Source: an uncultured beta proteobacterium
GTDB lineage: Bacteria; Pseudomonadota; Gammaproteobacteria; Burkholderiales; Burkholderiaceae_C
NCBI GenBank assembly: GCA_903897925.1
Contig: CAIUDG010000110.1
Location: forward strand, 1 to 32,823
Length of the DNA: 32,823 nucleotides
Direction of reading: 5' to 3'
Shown here: piece after piece, positions 23,169-30,963 of the stretch
Layout: each line of letters starts with the position of its first letter
Position numbering within the stretch: the stretch's first letter is position 1
Notes under the pieces: generated by a model
Databases searched by the model: none
The model's input: the letters and a program-made list of their open reading frames with translations, nothing else
What the model was told of the DNA's origin: nothing
Position numbers and translations under genes: made by a program

Positions 23169-24626
23169 ATGAACTTTGAACTGAAACCTTTTTCCCTGGT
23201 TGAAGCTGCCAACCAGAAATGTGACGCCTTGCTGGTGTTGGTACCGCAAGAGTTCAAACCTGGTAAAGATGCCTTTTCTGCCCTGCTGGGGCAGTTGCAA
23301 AAGGCCGGCGACCTGCCGCTGAAGGCCGGGCGCGTGCTGTCGCTGTACCAGCCGGCGCAGGCACAGGCGCCGCGCGTGGTGATTGCCGGCGTCGAGGGCG
23401 GCAGCGCGAAACAGTGGCGCCAGGCGGTGCAGGCAGCGTTTGCCAGCGTCAAATCGGCGCAGCCGAAGAAGCTGGTGCTGGCGGTTGCTGGCCCGGCTGG
23501 AGAGGTCGGTCTGCGTGCGGTGGTGAGTGCCCTGGCCGAGGCCAGTTACGTCTACACCACGACCAAATCCAAGCCGGAAGGCCGGGTCTTGCAAAAAGTG
23601 CTGCTGGCCTGCAGCGATGCGGCCGCGCTGCAAACGGCGTTTGCCCGGGCCTGTGCCATCGTTCAAGGCGTGGAGCTGGCCAAGGAATGGGCCAATCGAC
23701 CCGCCAACCATGCCACCCCGACCTTGCTGGCCAAGGCCGCGCAGCAGCTGGCAGAGCAGCCACGCTTTGGCTGCGAAGTGCTCGGCCCCAAAGAGGTGGC
23801 CAAACTCGGCATGGGCGCCTTCATGGCGGTGGCGCAGGGTTCGGAGCAGCCGCTGCAGTTCATTGTGTTGCGCTACAACGGCGCGGCCCGCACCAAGGCG
23901 CCGACGGTACTGGTCGGCAAGGGCATCACCTTTGACAGCGGCGGCATCTCCATCAAGCCGGCGGCGGAAATGGACGAAATGAAGTTCGACATGTCTGGCG
24001 CTGCCAGTGTGCTGGGCACCTTTCAGGCATTGGCCGCACTGCGCCCGGCAATCAATGTGGTGGGCCTGATTCCGGCCTGCGAAAACCTGATCAACGGGCG
24101 TGCCGTCAAACCGGGCGATGTGGTCACCAGCATGAGTGGCCAAACCATTGAAATACTGAATACCGACGCCGAAGGCCGTCTGGTGTTGTGTGACGCGCTG
24201 ACCTATGCCGAACGCTTCAAGCCGCAGGCCGTGATCGATATCGCCACCCTGACCGGCGCCTGCGTGATTGCGCTGGGCGCGGTGCGCAGTGGCCTGTTCG
24301 CTGGCAACGCCGAGCTGGGCCAGGCGCTGTCGCGTGCCGGCGAGCTGGCGCAAGACCTGTGCTGGCCAATGCCACTGGACGATGAATATGGCGAGGGTTT
24401 GAAAACCCAGTTTGCCGATATTGCCAACGTTGCCGGTCGGGCCGGCGGTGCCATCAGTGCCGCCAAGTTCCTGCAGGGTTTCACCGGCAAGCTGGCCTGG
24501 GCCCACTTGGATATTGCCGGAACCGCCTGGAAGAGTGGGGCGGCCAAAGGCGCCACCGGGCGTCCAGTGGGATTGCTGGTGGAATACCTGATGGCGCAGG
24601 CCGCGCCGGAGCGCAGCGCCAAGTGA
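23169..24626 (+). CDS. pepA: Leucyl aminopeptidase (M17, cytosol aminopeptidase)
   Basis: A zinc/manganese aminopeptidase acting on N-terminal leucine and other residues; in E. coli PepA also binds DNA in Xer recombination and carAB control. The 485-residue protein has the M17 catalytic domain with VGKGITFDSGGISIKP (Lys and Asp metal ligands), MKFDMSGAASVLG, the signature NTDAEGRLVLCDALTYAE (Asp, Glu, Arg) and IDIATLTGACVIALG. Blocks WANRPANHATPTLLA and HLDIAGTAWKSGAAKGATGR also fit. The ATG at 23169 has no strong ribosome binding site. Its stop overlaps the holC start (GTGA), so the two genes are coupled. Confidence 0.95.
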   Translation: MNFELKPFSLVEAANQKCDALLVLVPQEFKPGKDAFSALLGQLQKAGDLPLKAGRVLSLYQPAQAQAPRVVIAGVEGGSAKQWRQAVQAAFASVKSAQPKKLVLAVAGPAGEVGLRAVVSALAEASYVYTTTKSKPEGRVLQKVLLACSDAAALQTAFARACAIVQGVELAKEWANRPANHATPTLLAKAAQQLAEQPRFGCEVLGPKEVAKLGMGAFMAVAQGSEQPLQFIVLRYNGAARTKAPTVLVGKGITFDSGGISIKPAAEMDEMKFDMSGAASVLGTFQALAALRPAINVVGLIPACENLINGRAVKPGDVVTSMSGQTIEILNTDAEGRLVLCDALTYAERFKPQAVIDIATLTGACVIALGAVRSGLFAGNAELGQALSRAGELAQDLCWPMPLDDEYGEGLKTQFADIANVAGRAGGAISAAKFLQGFTGKLAWAHLDIAGTAWKSGAAKGATGRPVGLLVEYLMAQAAPERSAK

Positions 24627-25066
24627 CGGCGCTGGCGTTTCATTTTGGCGCGCCCGACAAGGTCGCCTACACCTGCCGGCTGCTGCGCAAGGCGGTTGGC
24701 AGTGGAGTGCGTGTGCTGGTGCTGTCGGATGCGCCGACCGCCAGTCGCCTGGACAGCGCGTTATGGAGTGTCTCGCCCACCGATTTCGTGGCGCACTGCG
24801 ATACCAGTGCCGCCACGGCGGTGCAACGCCGTTCGGCCGTGCTGCTAAGCACCGCAGAGCAGGTGGGCGAGCAGGCGCCGGACTATGCGGTGCTGGTGAA
24901 CCTGCGGTCCGAGGTGCCGGATGGGTTTGCGTCGTTTAACCGGGTGATAGAGGTGGTCAGTGTTGACGAGGACGATCGCCAGCTGGCACGGCGGCGCTGG
25001 AAGCGGTATACCGAACTGGGCTTCAGCATCCAGCGCCACGATCTGCAGCTCAAGGGGGGCCAGTGA
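24623..25066 (+). CDS. holC: DNA polymerase III subunit chi
   Basis: The chi subunit connects the clamp loader (through psi) to SSB. The 147-residue length equals that of the E. coli protein. Family features include the N-terminal ALAFHFGAPDKVAYTCRLLR, the region SRLDSALWSVSPTDFVAHC, and the C-terminal FNRVIEVVSVDEDDRQLARR followed by RWKRYTELGFSIQRHDL. The start is GTG at 24623, overlapping the pepA stop by 4 bp; a second 4-bp overlap (GTGA) joins its end to the next gene. The pepA-holC order is common in proteobacteria. Confidence 0.92.
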   Translation: MTALAFHFGAPDKVAYTCRLLRKAVGSGVRVLVLSDAPTASRLDSALWSVSPTDFVAHCDTSAATAVQRRSAVLLSTAEQVGEQAPDYAVLVNLRSEVPDGFASFNRVIEVVSVDEDDRQLARRRWKRYTELGFSIQRHDLQLKGGQ

Positions 25067-25338
25067 CCCAACGTTCAGGCCATCCACCGCGCTATGTGCC
25101 GACCCTGACCGAAGTGGTGGCCCCGGCACTTGCGCAGGCACCAGCGCTGGACACCGCGGCGCTGACTGCCGAAGTGCTGAAAACCGTGGCGCCGCTGGTG
25201 GAGCAGGAATTGCTCAAAGCGGTGCAAGCGCAGATCCAGACCCAGCTCAGCGCCTTGTTGCCGGGTTTGCAGCAGCAGATTGAAGTGGCGGTACGGGTGG
25301 CGATCGATCAGGCGCTGGCTGCTACGGTGGTCGAGTAG
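25063..25338 (+). CDS. Small alanine/glutamine-rich hypothetical protein downstream of holC
   Basis: I do not recognise a named family. The 91-residue protein starts with a proline-containing polar segment (PPRYVPTLTEVVAPA) and continues with long amphipathic helix-forming stretches rich in Ala, Leu, Gln and Glu (KTVAPLVEQELLKAVQAQIQ, then LLPGLQQQIEVAVRVAIDQA). This suggests a helical or oligomerising protein. The GTG start overlaps the holC stop (GTGA), which argues that it is a genuine, coupled gene. Function is unknown. Confidence 0.65.
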   Translation: MTQRSGHPPRYVPTLTEVVAPALAQAPALDTAALTAEVLKTVAPLVEQELLKAVQAQIQTQLSALLPGLQQQIEVAVRVAIDQALAATVVE

Positions 25339-25416
25339 GGCAGAGCGGCAGGCGAAATATTTGCGCGAACTGCAGCGATATGCTGGCGCGCAGCCGGATA
25401 CGACGAAAAGACGGGT

Positions 25417-25422
25417 TAGAAT
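25417..25422 (+). promoter_or_regulatory. Candidate -10 box of tRNA-Ser
   Basis: TAGAAT at 25417-25422 is followed by a GC-rich discriminator (AGCGGGCG) and lies 10 bp before the mature tRNA 5' end, as for stringently controlled tRNA promoters. No clear -35 box is seen. Confidence 0.4.
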
Positions 25423-25432
25423 AGCGGGCGCT

Positions 25433-25522
25433 GGAGCGGTGGATGAGCGGTTTAAGTCACACGCCTGGAAAGCGTGCGTGGGGTAAAACCCACCGCGGGT
25501 TCGAATCCCGCCTGCTCCGCCA
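25433..25522 (+). tRNA. tRNA-Ser (anticodon GGA), CCA encoded
   Basis: A 90-nt class II tRNA. The acceptor stem GGAGCGG pairs with CTGCTCC (one G-T). The anticodon stem is CACGC/GCGTG around loop CTGGAAA, giving anticodon GGA at 25467-25469. The long variable arm TGGG-GTAAAA-CCCA is diagnostic of serine tRNA. The T arm GCGGG-TTCGAAT-CCCGC is intact, and 3' CCA is encoded at 25520-25522. The 3' half probably served as the integration site for the element whose integrase begins 200 bp downstream; the gene remains complete at this junction. Confidence 0.96.
25493..25522 (+). other. Presumed left attachment site (attL core) in tRNA-Ser 3' end
   Basis: P4-type integrases commonly recombine within the 3' end of tRNA genes, and this T-arm/acceptor segment directly precedes the integrase gene. 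I see no second copy of this sequence within the window, so the right junction must lie beyond 32823. Exact core borders cannot be set. Confidence 0.5.
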
Positions 25523-25569
25523 GTAATCAGTCTTTGACGGTCTCCAACTGTCCAAAGCGAACCCCTAGA

Positions 25570-25603
25570 AGCCCTTGTTTCCCAGTGAAGCAGGGGCTTT
25601 TTT
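25570..25603 (+). terminator. Rho-independent terminator behind tRNA-Ser
   Basis: AGCCCTTG (25570-25577) pairs with CAGGGGCT (25591-25598), with one G-T pair and a 13-nt loop, followed by a run of six T (25598-25603). It separates the tRNA transcript from the integrase. Confidence 0.75.
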
Positions 25604-25645
25604 GTTGCCTTGAGTCTCCATTGGTGTTTTTGAAGCCACGATTTT

Positions 25646-25707
25646 TTGTGGGTAATGGTCTGGGTATTTTGGCCGTTACCCATACATGGGAAGTACGTTA
25701 CCCACAA
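25646..25707. repeat. Three TTACCCA-type sites upstream of the integrase
   Basis: TTGTGGGTAA (25646-25655) is a perfect 10-bp inverted match to TTACCCACAA (25698-25707). Between them lies a further GTTACCCA (25675-25682) in the same orientation as the second. The cluster ends 4 bp before the GGAGGT ribosome binding site of the integrase. It may be integrase arm-type sites or an operator for integrase control. Confidence 0.6.
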
Positions 25708-25721
25708 ATCGGAGGTTTCTC

Positions 25722-26936
25722 ATGCTGACTGTCACCGCAATCAATAAGGCACAGGCTAAGGAAAAACAGTACAGGATGCCTGATGAACGCGGGCTAGTGC
25801 TGCTGGTGCGTCCGAACGGTTCAAAGCTGTGGCAGTTGCGCTATCGGCATGATGGAAAAGAAAAGACTGCTTCACTGGGACAGTACCCAGATGTGAGCCT
25901 TGCCGATGCCAGGGTGAAACGTGACGAACAGCGCAAGCTAGTGGCGGCAGGCACTGATCCCGTGGCTGTGAAGCGTGAGGAAGCCAAAGCCAAGGCCGTT
26001 GCCGTGGCTAACAATTTTGAAGCTGTTGCACGCGACTGGTGGAACCATTGGAAGTATGCCCGAACCAGTACACACCACGTGGGTCAGACGTTGCGCAGAC
26101 TGGAAGCGGATGTATTCCCAAAGATTGGCACCCGCCCTGTGTCGGAAATCGAAGCGCCTGAACTGGTGGAAATGGCAAGGGAAATCGAAAAACGCGGGGC
26201 AGGGGAGTTAGCCAAGCGCTCGCTGCAAACGTGCAGCATGATCTTCCGGTATGCCATTGCGAATGGAAAAGCCAAGCGTAATCCCGCCATAGACATTCGG
26301 CCTAGCGATGTGTTGAAGGCAAGGAAGGTACAGAACCATGCCCGGGTCGGGGCAGGAGAGTTGCCGACTCTGATGCGCAAGGTAGAAGCCTATCAGGGCA
26401 AGCCAACAACCCGACTGGCAATCAAGCTGATGGCGTTGACGTTTGTTCGAACTGGTGAACTGATTGGGGCACGCTGGTCAGAAGTTGACCTGGACGCTGC
26501 ACGCTGGGACATTCCGGGCGAACGCATGAAGATGAAAACACCGCACATCGTGCCGCTGTCCCCCCAGGCGATTGATGTACTCCGAACCTTGCAGACCATA
26601 ACGGGTGATCGGGACTTGCTGTTTCCTGGTGAGCGTGACCATGCCAAGCCGATTAGCAACAACACCATTCTTAAAGCGCTGGAGATTATGGGCTACCAGT
26701 ACCAGATGACCGGGCACGGATTCCGGGGCATTGCATCTACGGTGCTGCATGAACATGGCTTTGAACATGCCCACATCGAAGCCCAGTTGGCCCATGCTGA
26801 GCGCAGCAGTGTCAGTGCGGCGTATAACCACGCGGTTTATCTTCCGCAGAGGGCGGCAATGATGGCATGGTGGGGTAACTATTTGGAATCGGTAGCGAAG
26901 GGCAATGTATTGCCGCTGCGCAAGTTAGTGGCGTAA
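25722..26936 (+). CDS. int: P4-type tyrosine recombinase/integrase
   Basis: A site-specific tyrosine recombinase of the P4-like group used by genomic islands, prophages and satellites. The 404-residue protein has the N-terminal DUF4102-like arm-binding domain (GLVLLVRPNGSKLWQLRYRH, then KTASLGQYPDVSLADAR), a core-binding SAM-like domain (about 100-190), and the catalytic domain. Catalytic residues are seen in TFVRTGELIGARWSEV (Arg), MKTPHIVPLSPQA (beta-hairpin Lys region), TGHGFRGIASTVLHE (HxxR) and LAHAERSSVSAAYNHAVYL (His and Tyr region). The ATG at 25722 has a perfect GGAGGT ribosome binding site at 25711-25716; the longer frame adds 12 residues. Base composition drops relative to the core genes from here on. 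Confidence 0.95.
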   Translation: MLTVTAINKAQAKEKQYRMPDERGLVLLVRPNGSKLWQLRYRHDGKEKTASLGQYPDVSLADARVKRDEQRKLVAAGTDPVAVKREEAKAKAVAVANNFEAVARDWWNHWKYARTSTHHVGQTLRRLEADVFPKIGTRPVSEIEAPELVEMAREIEKRGAGELAKRSLQTCSMIFRYAIANGKAKRNPAIDIRPSDVLKARKVQNHARVGAGELPTLMRKVEAYQGKPTTRLAIKLMALTFVRTGELIGARWSEVDLDAARWDIPGERMKMKTPHIVPLSPQAIDVLRTLQTITGDRDLLFPGERDHAKPISNNTILKALEIMGYQYQMTGHGFRGIASTVLHEHGFEHAHIEAQLAHAERSSVSAAYNHAVYLPQRAAMMAWWGNYLESVAKGNVLPLRKLVA

Positions 26937-26962
26937 ATAGCTTTAATCTATCGAAATACCCT

Positions 26963-27010
26963 CCGCTATGAGCATAGTGGTGTATAGCGGTATATGGGCT
27001 GAGTCCATAT
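26963..27010 (+). promoter_or_regulatory. Paired hairpins after the integrase gene
   Basis: CCGCTAT (26963-26969) pairs with ATAGCGG (26984-26990), enclosing a smaller CTATG-AG-CATAG stem. ATATGG (26992-26997) then pairs with CCATAT (27005-27010) and is followed by a weak T-rich stretch. They may end the integrase transcript or control the downstream operon. No clean intrinsic terminator is present. Confidence 0.35.
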
Positions 27011-27036
27011 TGAATTTTTCCTATGCTTGTTGGTAG

Positions 27037-27108
27037 TCGGACTTTGTTCTGCCATATTCAGATCGTCCGAGCTTTATGTGAACCGCTGCGGATAGACCTG
27101 TGAACCGA
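27037..27108 (+). promoter_or_regulatory. Control region before the AlpA-like operon: dyad and GTGAACCG direct repeats
   Basis: TCGGAC (27037-27042) and GTCCGA (27065-27070) form a dyad. Two direct copies of TGTGAACCG begin at 27077 and 27100, 23 bp apart (about two helical turns). They lie 100-130 bp upstream of the AlpA-like gene in the only sizeable non-coding gap of the element (26937-27207), so they are candidate binding sites for the element's regulator or replication protein. Confidence 0.35.
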
Positions 27109-27207
27109 ATGGACAGTCCGGCAACGCCCTAGGCACCGCCCGGTAACCCATAACGTGAATGGCTGCTACTGACACTAGCAATCACGCCCATTTAGGAGTT
27201 CGTCCAA

Positions 27208-27477
27208 ATGAAATCGGAAAATCAAACCAACCAGAAGAAGCAGTCTAAGTCGTTGCCGACCGCATGGGAGCAAGGATGGTTAGACGCAGAGCAGTGCCAA
27301 ATGCTGCGGAGGTGTTCGCACGCTCATCACCACAAAACCGTACGGGAAGGGAAATTCCCGGCGCCAGCTATTCGTGCGCCGCGTTACACCCGGTGGCGTG
27401 GTAGCGAGGTAAAGGCATATCTCGATGACCCTCAAGGTTGGCTTGAGGCTAATGTCAAGCAAGGGGCCAGCGAATGA
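27208..27477 (+). CDS. AlpA/MerR-like DNA-binding protein, putative excisionase or element regulator
   Basis: An 89-residue protein whose C-terminal part fits the AlpA/excisionase wing pattern: HHKTVREGKFPAPAIRAPRY then TRWRGSEVKAYLDDPQ (family style: R.tvreGkFP.Pvrlg.r..WresEV.aWl). The helix-turn-helix itself is less canonical, with WLDAEQCQMLRRCSHAHHHK in its place. The first 20 residues are polar and Lys/Gln-rich. In P4-like elements such proteins activate integrase expression or promote excision. An AGGAG motif lies 11 bp upstream. Its end overlaps the next gene by ATGA. The role is inferred from pattern and position. Confidence 0.7.
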   Translation: MKSENQTNQKKQSKSLPTAWEQGWLDAEQCQMLRRCSHAHHHKTVREGKFPAPAIRAPRYTRWRGSEVKAYLDDPQGWLEANVKQGASE

Positions 27478-27980
27478 CAGCACCGCAAATTGACAAGCCC
27501 CAATTCGTTGAAACTGCGACCGCGCTTCTGATGGAAGTTATGACCATGGAAGAACTGGCCCGTGGTTTCGGCATTACCCCGGAACAAGCTGCAGAGCATT
27601 ACGTGGACTGGGAACCGGAAATACTGCATGCCTGCAAGGTAAAAGAACTCAACGGCAAAGCAGCAGAGATCACCGCCACGGTTGCCACCACCATCGGAAC
27701 CCAGCGTTTGACGGCCATACTGAAAGACCCGGAATCGAGCGACAACGCAGTGCTTAAAGCGACCGAGCTTGCATACCGCATCAGTGGTGCGGAAGCACGC
27801 CGTGCAGCAGCGCTGAAGGCCGCTGACCCCGAACCCGTTAACGATATTGCCGAGCCGCTGTGGGTAATCAACCTCGAAGGCCACCCCCCATTGCGCCTGT
27901 TTCCTGTAGGTTCGTCTAAGGAAGCACAGGCACGCTGGATCGCCAAGCATGAAGCCGAACAGCGCGGGGGTGGTGAATGA
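27474..27980 (+). CDS. Unknown mobile-element protein with predicted helix-turn-helix
   Basis: I do not recognise a named family. The 168-residue protein has an HTH-like segment near residues 22-40 (MTMEELARGFGITPEQAAEH). A helical middle follows (GKAAEITATVATTIGTQRLT, then DNAVLKATELAYRISGAEAR), vaguely reminiscent of small phage DNA-packaging or terminase-small-subunit-like proteins. The C-terminus is charged and ends EAEQRGGGE. Both ends overlap neighbours by 4 bp (ATGA with the AlpA-like gene and with the primase), so it is coupled to the replication genes and may load or regulate them. Function is unknown. Confidence 0.7.
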   Translation: MTAPQIDKPQFVETATALLMEVMTMEELARGFGITPEQAAEHYVDWEPEILHACKVKELNGKAAEITATVATTIGTQRLTAILKDPESSDNAVLKATELAYRISGAEARRAAALKAADPEPVNDIAEPLWVINLEGHPPLRLFPVGSSKEAQARWIAKHEAEQRGGGE

Positions 27981-29128
27981 AGTTGCCTATCAGCGGAATG
28001 AAGATCGCGGACTTCCGTGCGGACCTTACCCTGTTTCGCAACAAGTACACCCCGCGCCCTAGCGCTGAAGCTGAAGGCCTGTCCTGGAACGCTTTCTGCG
28101 AAACAGTAGCACCGATTAGCGGACCACAGGTGCGTAGCGACAAGACCCGCGTTACCTATTACATCGCCAGTCAGTTGCAGGATGCGCCGCTTGTCGGCAA
28201 AACCCTTGAATCGGCAATTGCAAACGGGCAACCGACGGTAGGTAAACAGCGGTCTAGTGGGCACGTCACCACCACGACCACGCTAGTTCTCGATTGCGAC
28301 GGAATTACCGATGCCGAACTTGCCCAACTTCGTGAGGCGCTGACTGGCTTCAGTTACCTTATGTACAGCACCTATTCCCATGGCGACCCTGATAAACCAG
28401 GCAACCGTGTGCGTGTGGTTCTGCTGCTTGATCGCGCCGTCAACCGCGATGAATATGCTCTGAGTCATCAAGTGGTCTGCAAGGTATTTGGAGTGCCGAT
28501 TGACGCAACCGGCAAGCACCTGGAGCAGCAACAGGGCGTCTGGGCTACCCACCCGGAGTGGAAGTCAGCCACATTCCGGCACCTTGGTACTGGCTCGATA
28601 TTGAGCACCGCAGGACTGCTGAAAATGGCTGAAACGCTGGGTATCGCAAAGCCCAGGACGCGCCGTCCCATCGCGGCAGATTTCAATAACGATCTGATCG
28701 CGTTGGCGTTGCCAGACTTGGAACGTCTGCAAGCAGCCTTGCCCTGGCTGAAAGCTATTGGTTATTCCGCCTGGATGACTGGCATAACTGCACTGAAGGC
28801 CATTGAACCGTACTACCCAGACGCCGTTATCAAGGCCATGGCCTTGCAGTTTGCCGCCACATCAGCACCGGATTCCAAACGGATGCAACGCAGCGATGAC
28901 CCGAACTACAACGCCGAAACTGTGTTTGACCGTATCGCACCCCAGATAGATGCAATTGCAGCGACTGGCGTACTGCTGGGCATGGCAATGGATCAGGCGT
29001 TGCAAACGCTGAAGGCTGCGTTGCTTGTGCCCGTAGACGGCCACCTATCACTGATTGGCAAATCGGCTGCTATTTATCTGAAGCATCATCACCCGAAGTG
29101 CTTTGCCGAACTCATGAGGGATGAGTGA
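27977..29128 (+). CDS. Archaeo-eukaryotic-type primase (PrimPol-like) replication protein
   Basis: A 383-residue protein with the catalytic pattern of phage/plasmid AEP primases. TTLVLDCDGITDAELAQL supplies the hydrophobic DxD metal motif (about residues 103-115). YLMYSTYSHGDPDKPGNRVR then VVLLLDRAVNRDEY is the STxSH...R(V/L)V family block with the conserved histidine. QQGVWATHPEWKSATF is where members usually carry a Q..R.hY segment; here it is altered. The C-terminal half (about 230-383) is helical, as in PriCT-type domains. It should synthesise primers for element replication together with the ATPase encoded next. The ATG overlaps the previous stop (ATGA). Confidence 0.72.
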   Translation: MKLPISGMKIADFRADLTLFRNKYTPRPSAEAEGLSWNAFCETVAPISGPQVRSDKTRVTYYIASQLQDAPLVGKTLESAIANGQPTVGKQRSSGHVTTTTTLVLDCDGITDAELAQLREALTGFSYLMYSTYSHGDPDKPGNRVRVVLLLDRAVNRDEYALSHQVVCKVFGVPIDATGKHLEQQQGVWATHPEWKSATFRHLGTGSILSTAGLLKMAETLGIAKPRTRRPIAADFNNDLIALALPDLERLQAALPWLKAIGYSAWMTGITALKAIEPYYPDAVIKAMALQFAATSAPDSKRMQRSDDPNYNAETVFDRIAPQIDAIAATGVLLGMAMDQALQTLKAALLVPVDGHLSLIGKSAAIYLKHHHPKCFAELMRDE

Positions 29129-30963
29129 TGATGGCCGAAAAAATTGACTATATAGCGCAGGCAAAAGCCCGCCGTTCTGGTGCCAGTGTGCAAAACATCG
29201 CATCGGTGCAAGAAACGATATCCCCTGTGGTTGAAGGCCCCCCGCCCAGCGTGTCGGATGCGGCTGTTATCGACGTAAAGGCAGTGCTGAAGAATGAAGC
29301 ACAGCAAGCAGCGGACGAAGCTACTACAGAAGGTGCAACGGCAACGGCAACGACAACTGCAACGGCAACTGCAACTGCAACGGCAAAGCCCAGCACGCTA
29401 ATTCTGGAAGCTAGCGCAAAGCTCGGTATGTACGTGGATATGAAGACCAGCTCTGCAATGATGTGCATCCCCAACGGCCCGTGCCGTCGGGTGTCTGTCC
29501 CGGCCACTAGTCCCAGAGCAACCGCGTATGTACAACTGACTATTCACAGCGATAAGGGCATCATCCTTGGTCAAAAGGTGGTGACTGATACGCTTGCTAT
29601 CGCTGCCGCCAAGGTGCTGTCGGTTGGAACGCCTATTCACCCCACGGAAACACGGATTGCGTACTGCGGTGACGCTATTGAAATCGACTCTGCCAATCCG
29701 AACGGCGAAGTGTTTGAGATCAGCCCTGCTGGAGTGACTATTGCGACGGAAACCACCACTAAATACCTGCGTACCGACGCGCAGGGCGCAATTCCGACCC
29801 CTTCGGTTGGCATGGCGACAGCAGCGGCGTATGGCTTGTTGCGGGGTCTGTTTGAATCACATGGTATCGACAAGGGCGAAGTCGTCTTGCTGATCGTTGT
29901 GTTGCTGGAATACCTACGCCCAGGCACTCCAAAACCAATCTTGCAGCTTATCGGCCCACCCGGTTCTGCGAAGTCCACTCTGGCGGAACAAATCGTTTCC
30001 CTGATTGACCCAACCAAATCGGGACGCATACCGGACATTAAATTGACCGGAGAAGCGTTTGCAGCAGTATGCGCGAGTGGACGGATCATGGCGGTTATTG
30101 ACAACGCATCGCGCAGCCTGGACGGGGAACAGCAAGACATTCTTTGCAAGGCTGTTACGGGCTACGAGCACACGGACCGCTTGTACTACGCGCAGGGCGA
30201 GACATTCCGTCAGGAAGTGCAGCTTGGCATTGTCATTACAGCTATTACGCCGGTCATCACACGGCCCGATACCTTGTCACGGACCATCACCATCCATGTA
30301 CCCCCAAAGAATGCATACCGTGAGCTATCCGTAGTCCGTGCAGAGTTTGCGTTGCAGCGCCCAGCCTTGATCGGTGCTTTGTATCAGTTGTTGTCGGTAG
30401 GGCTGGCAAACCTTCCTAACGTGGCGGGTGCGGTTGCAAATAAGCAGCATCGCCTGACAGACTGTCTGAGTTTTGGCGAAGCGGTCCTGCTGGGCGTGGG
30501 GTATGCGCAGGGCAGATTTACCTCAATCATGGACCGCCATGCGCTGCATCAGTCGGTTAGTTCCGGCTGGGGTGATCCCTTTGTGCAGGGTGTTGTGCAG
30601 GTTGCGCTCAGGCTTGGGGCGGGGGCTGATTCGCAAGCACCGGCCAGTCATGAGTGGCTGAAGGGAAAAACGGGCTATGTTGCCTTTGCTGGAGGCGATA
30701 GAGTGGTTCTGTATATCCGCCCGGAAACACTGCGCACTGAAATCAAGTCCATCGGCAGTGTGTTGCCCACAACTGGCAACGGTTACGACCCGATGCCCCA
30801 GCACGCACGCGGTGTGGTCCCCGCTATTCAACGTTGCCGGTCTGTACTGCTGGGACTGGGCATCGACATGCAAGAAGAATCCGCCCGTGGGCGTTCTTTC
30901 TTGTCGGCAAAGCTGGACATGCTGCGGCTGGCAAAGGCCGTGGACAAGTGGAGCGTGCAATGA
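29128..30963 (+). CDS. Replication ATPase/helicase-like protein (AAA+/SF3-like) partnered with primase
   Basis: A 611-residue protein in two parts. The N-terminal 90 residues are low complexity (Thr-Ala tract TEGATATATTTATATATATA, encoded by hexanucleotide repeats) and look like a flexible linker. The rest holds a P-loop ATPase: Walker A ILQLIGPPGSAKSTLAEQIV, Walker B-like SGRIMAVIDNASRSLDGEQQ, the block DILCKAVTGYEHTDRLYYAQ, the sensor-like LGIVITAITPVITRPD and an arginine in DTLSRTITIHVPP. This layout matches ATPases next to AEP primases in phages and plasmids. The likely role is origin melting or helicase work. I used ATG at 29128, sharing a base with the primase stop; GTG at 29125 is equally possible. 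It ends in ATGA, just before the inverted repeat array. Confidence 0.75.
   Translation: MMAEKIDYIAQAKARRSGASVQNIASVQETISPVVEGPPPSVSDAAVIDVKAVLKNEAQQAADEATTEGATATATTTATATATATAKPSTLILEASAKLGMYVDMKTSSAMMCIPNGPCRRVSVPATSPRATAYVQLTIHSDKGIILGQKVVTDTLAIAAAKVLSVGTPIHPTETRIAYCGDAIEIDSANPNGEVFEISPAGVTIATETTTKYLRTDAQGAIPTPSVGMATAAAYGLLRGLFESHGIDKGEVVLLIVVLLEYLRPGTPKPILQLIGPPGSAKSTLAEQIVSLIDPTKSGRIPDIKLTGEAFAAVCASGRIMAVIDNASRSLDGEQQDILCKAVTGYEHTDRLYYAQGETFRQEVQLGIVITAITPVITRPDTLSRTITIHVPPKNAYRELSVVRAEFALQRPALIGALYQLLSVGLANLPNVAGAVANKQHRLTDCLSFGEAVLLGVGYAQGRFTSIMDRHALHQSVSSGWGDPFVQGVVQVALRLGAGADSQAPASHEWLKGKTGYVAFAGGDRVVLYIRPETLRTEIKSIGSVLPTTGNGYDPMPQHARGVVPAIQRCRSVLLGLGIDMQEESARGRSFLSAKLDMLRLAKAVDKWSVQ
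29335..29388 (+). repeat. Nine imperfect GCAACG/GCAACT hexamers in ATPase linker
   Basis: Nine consecutive hexamers (six positions GCAAC plus G or T in seven units, two variants ACAACT and GCAAAG) encode the Ala-Thr tract between the N-terminus and the ATPase domain. The frame is preserved by any unit gain or loss. Confidence 0.85.
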
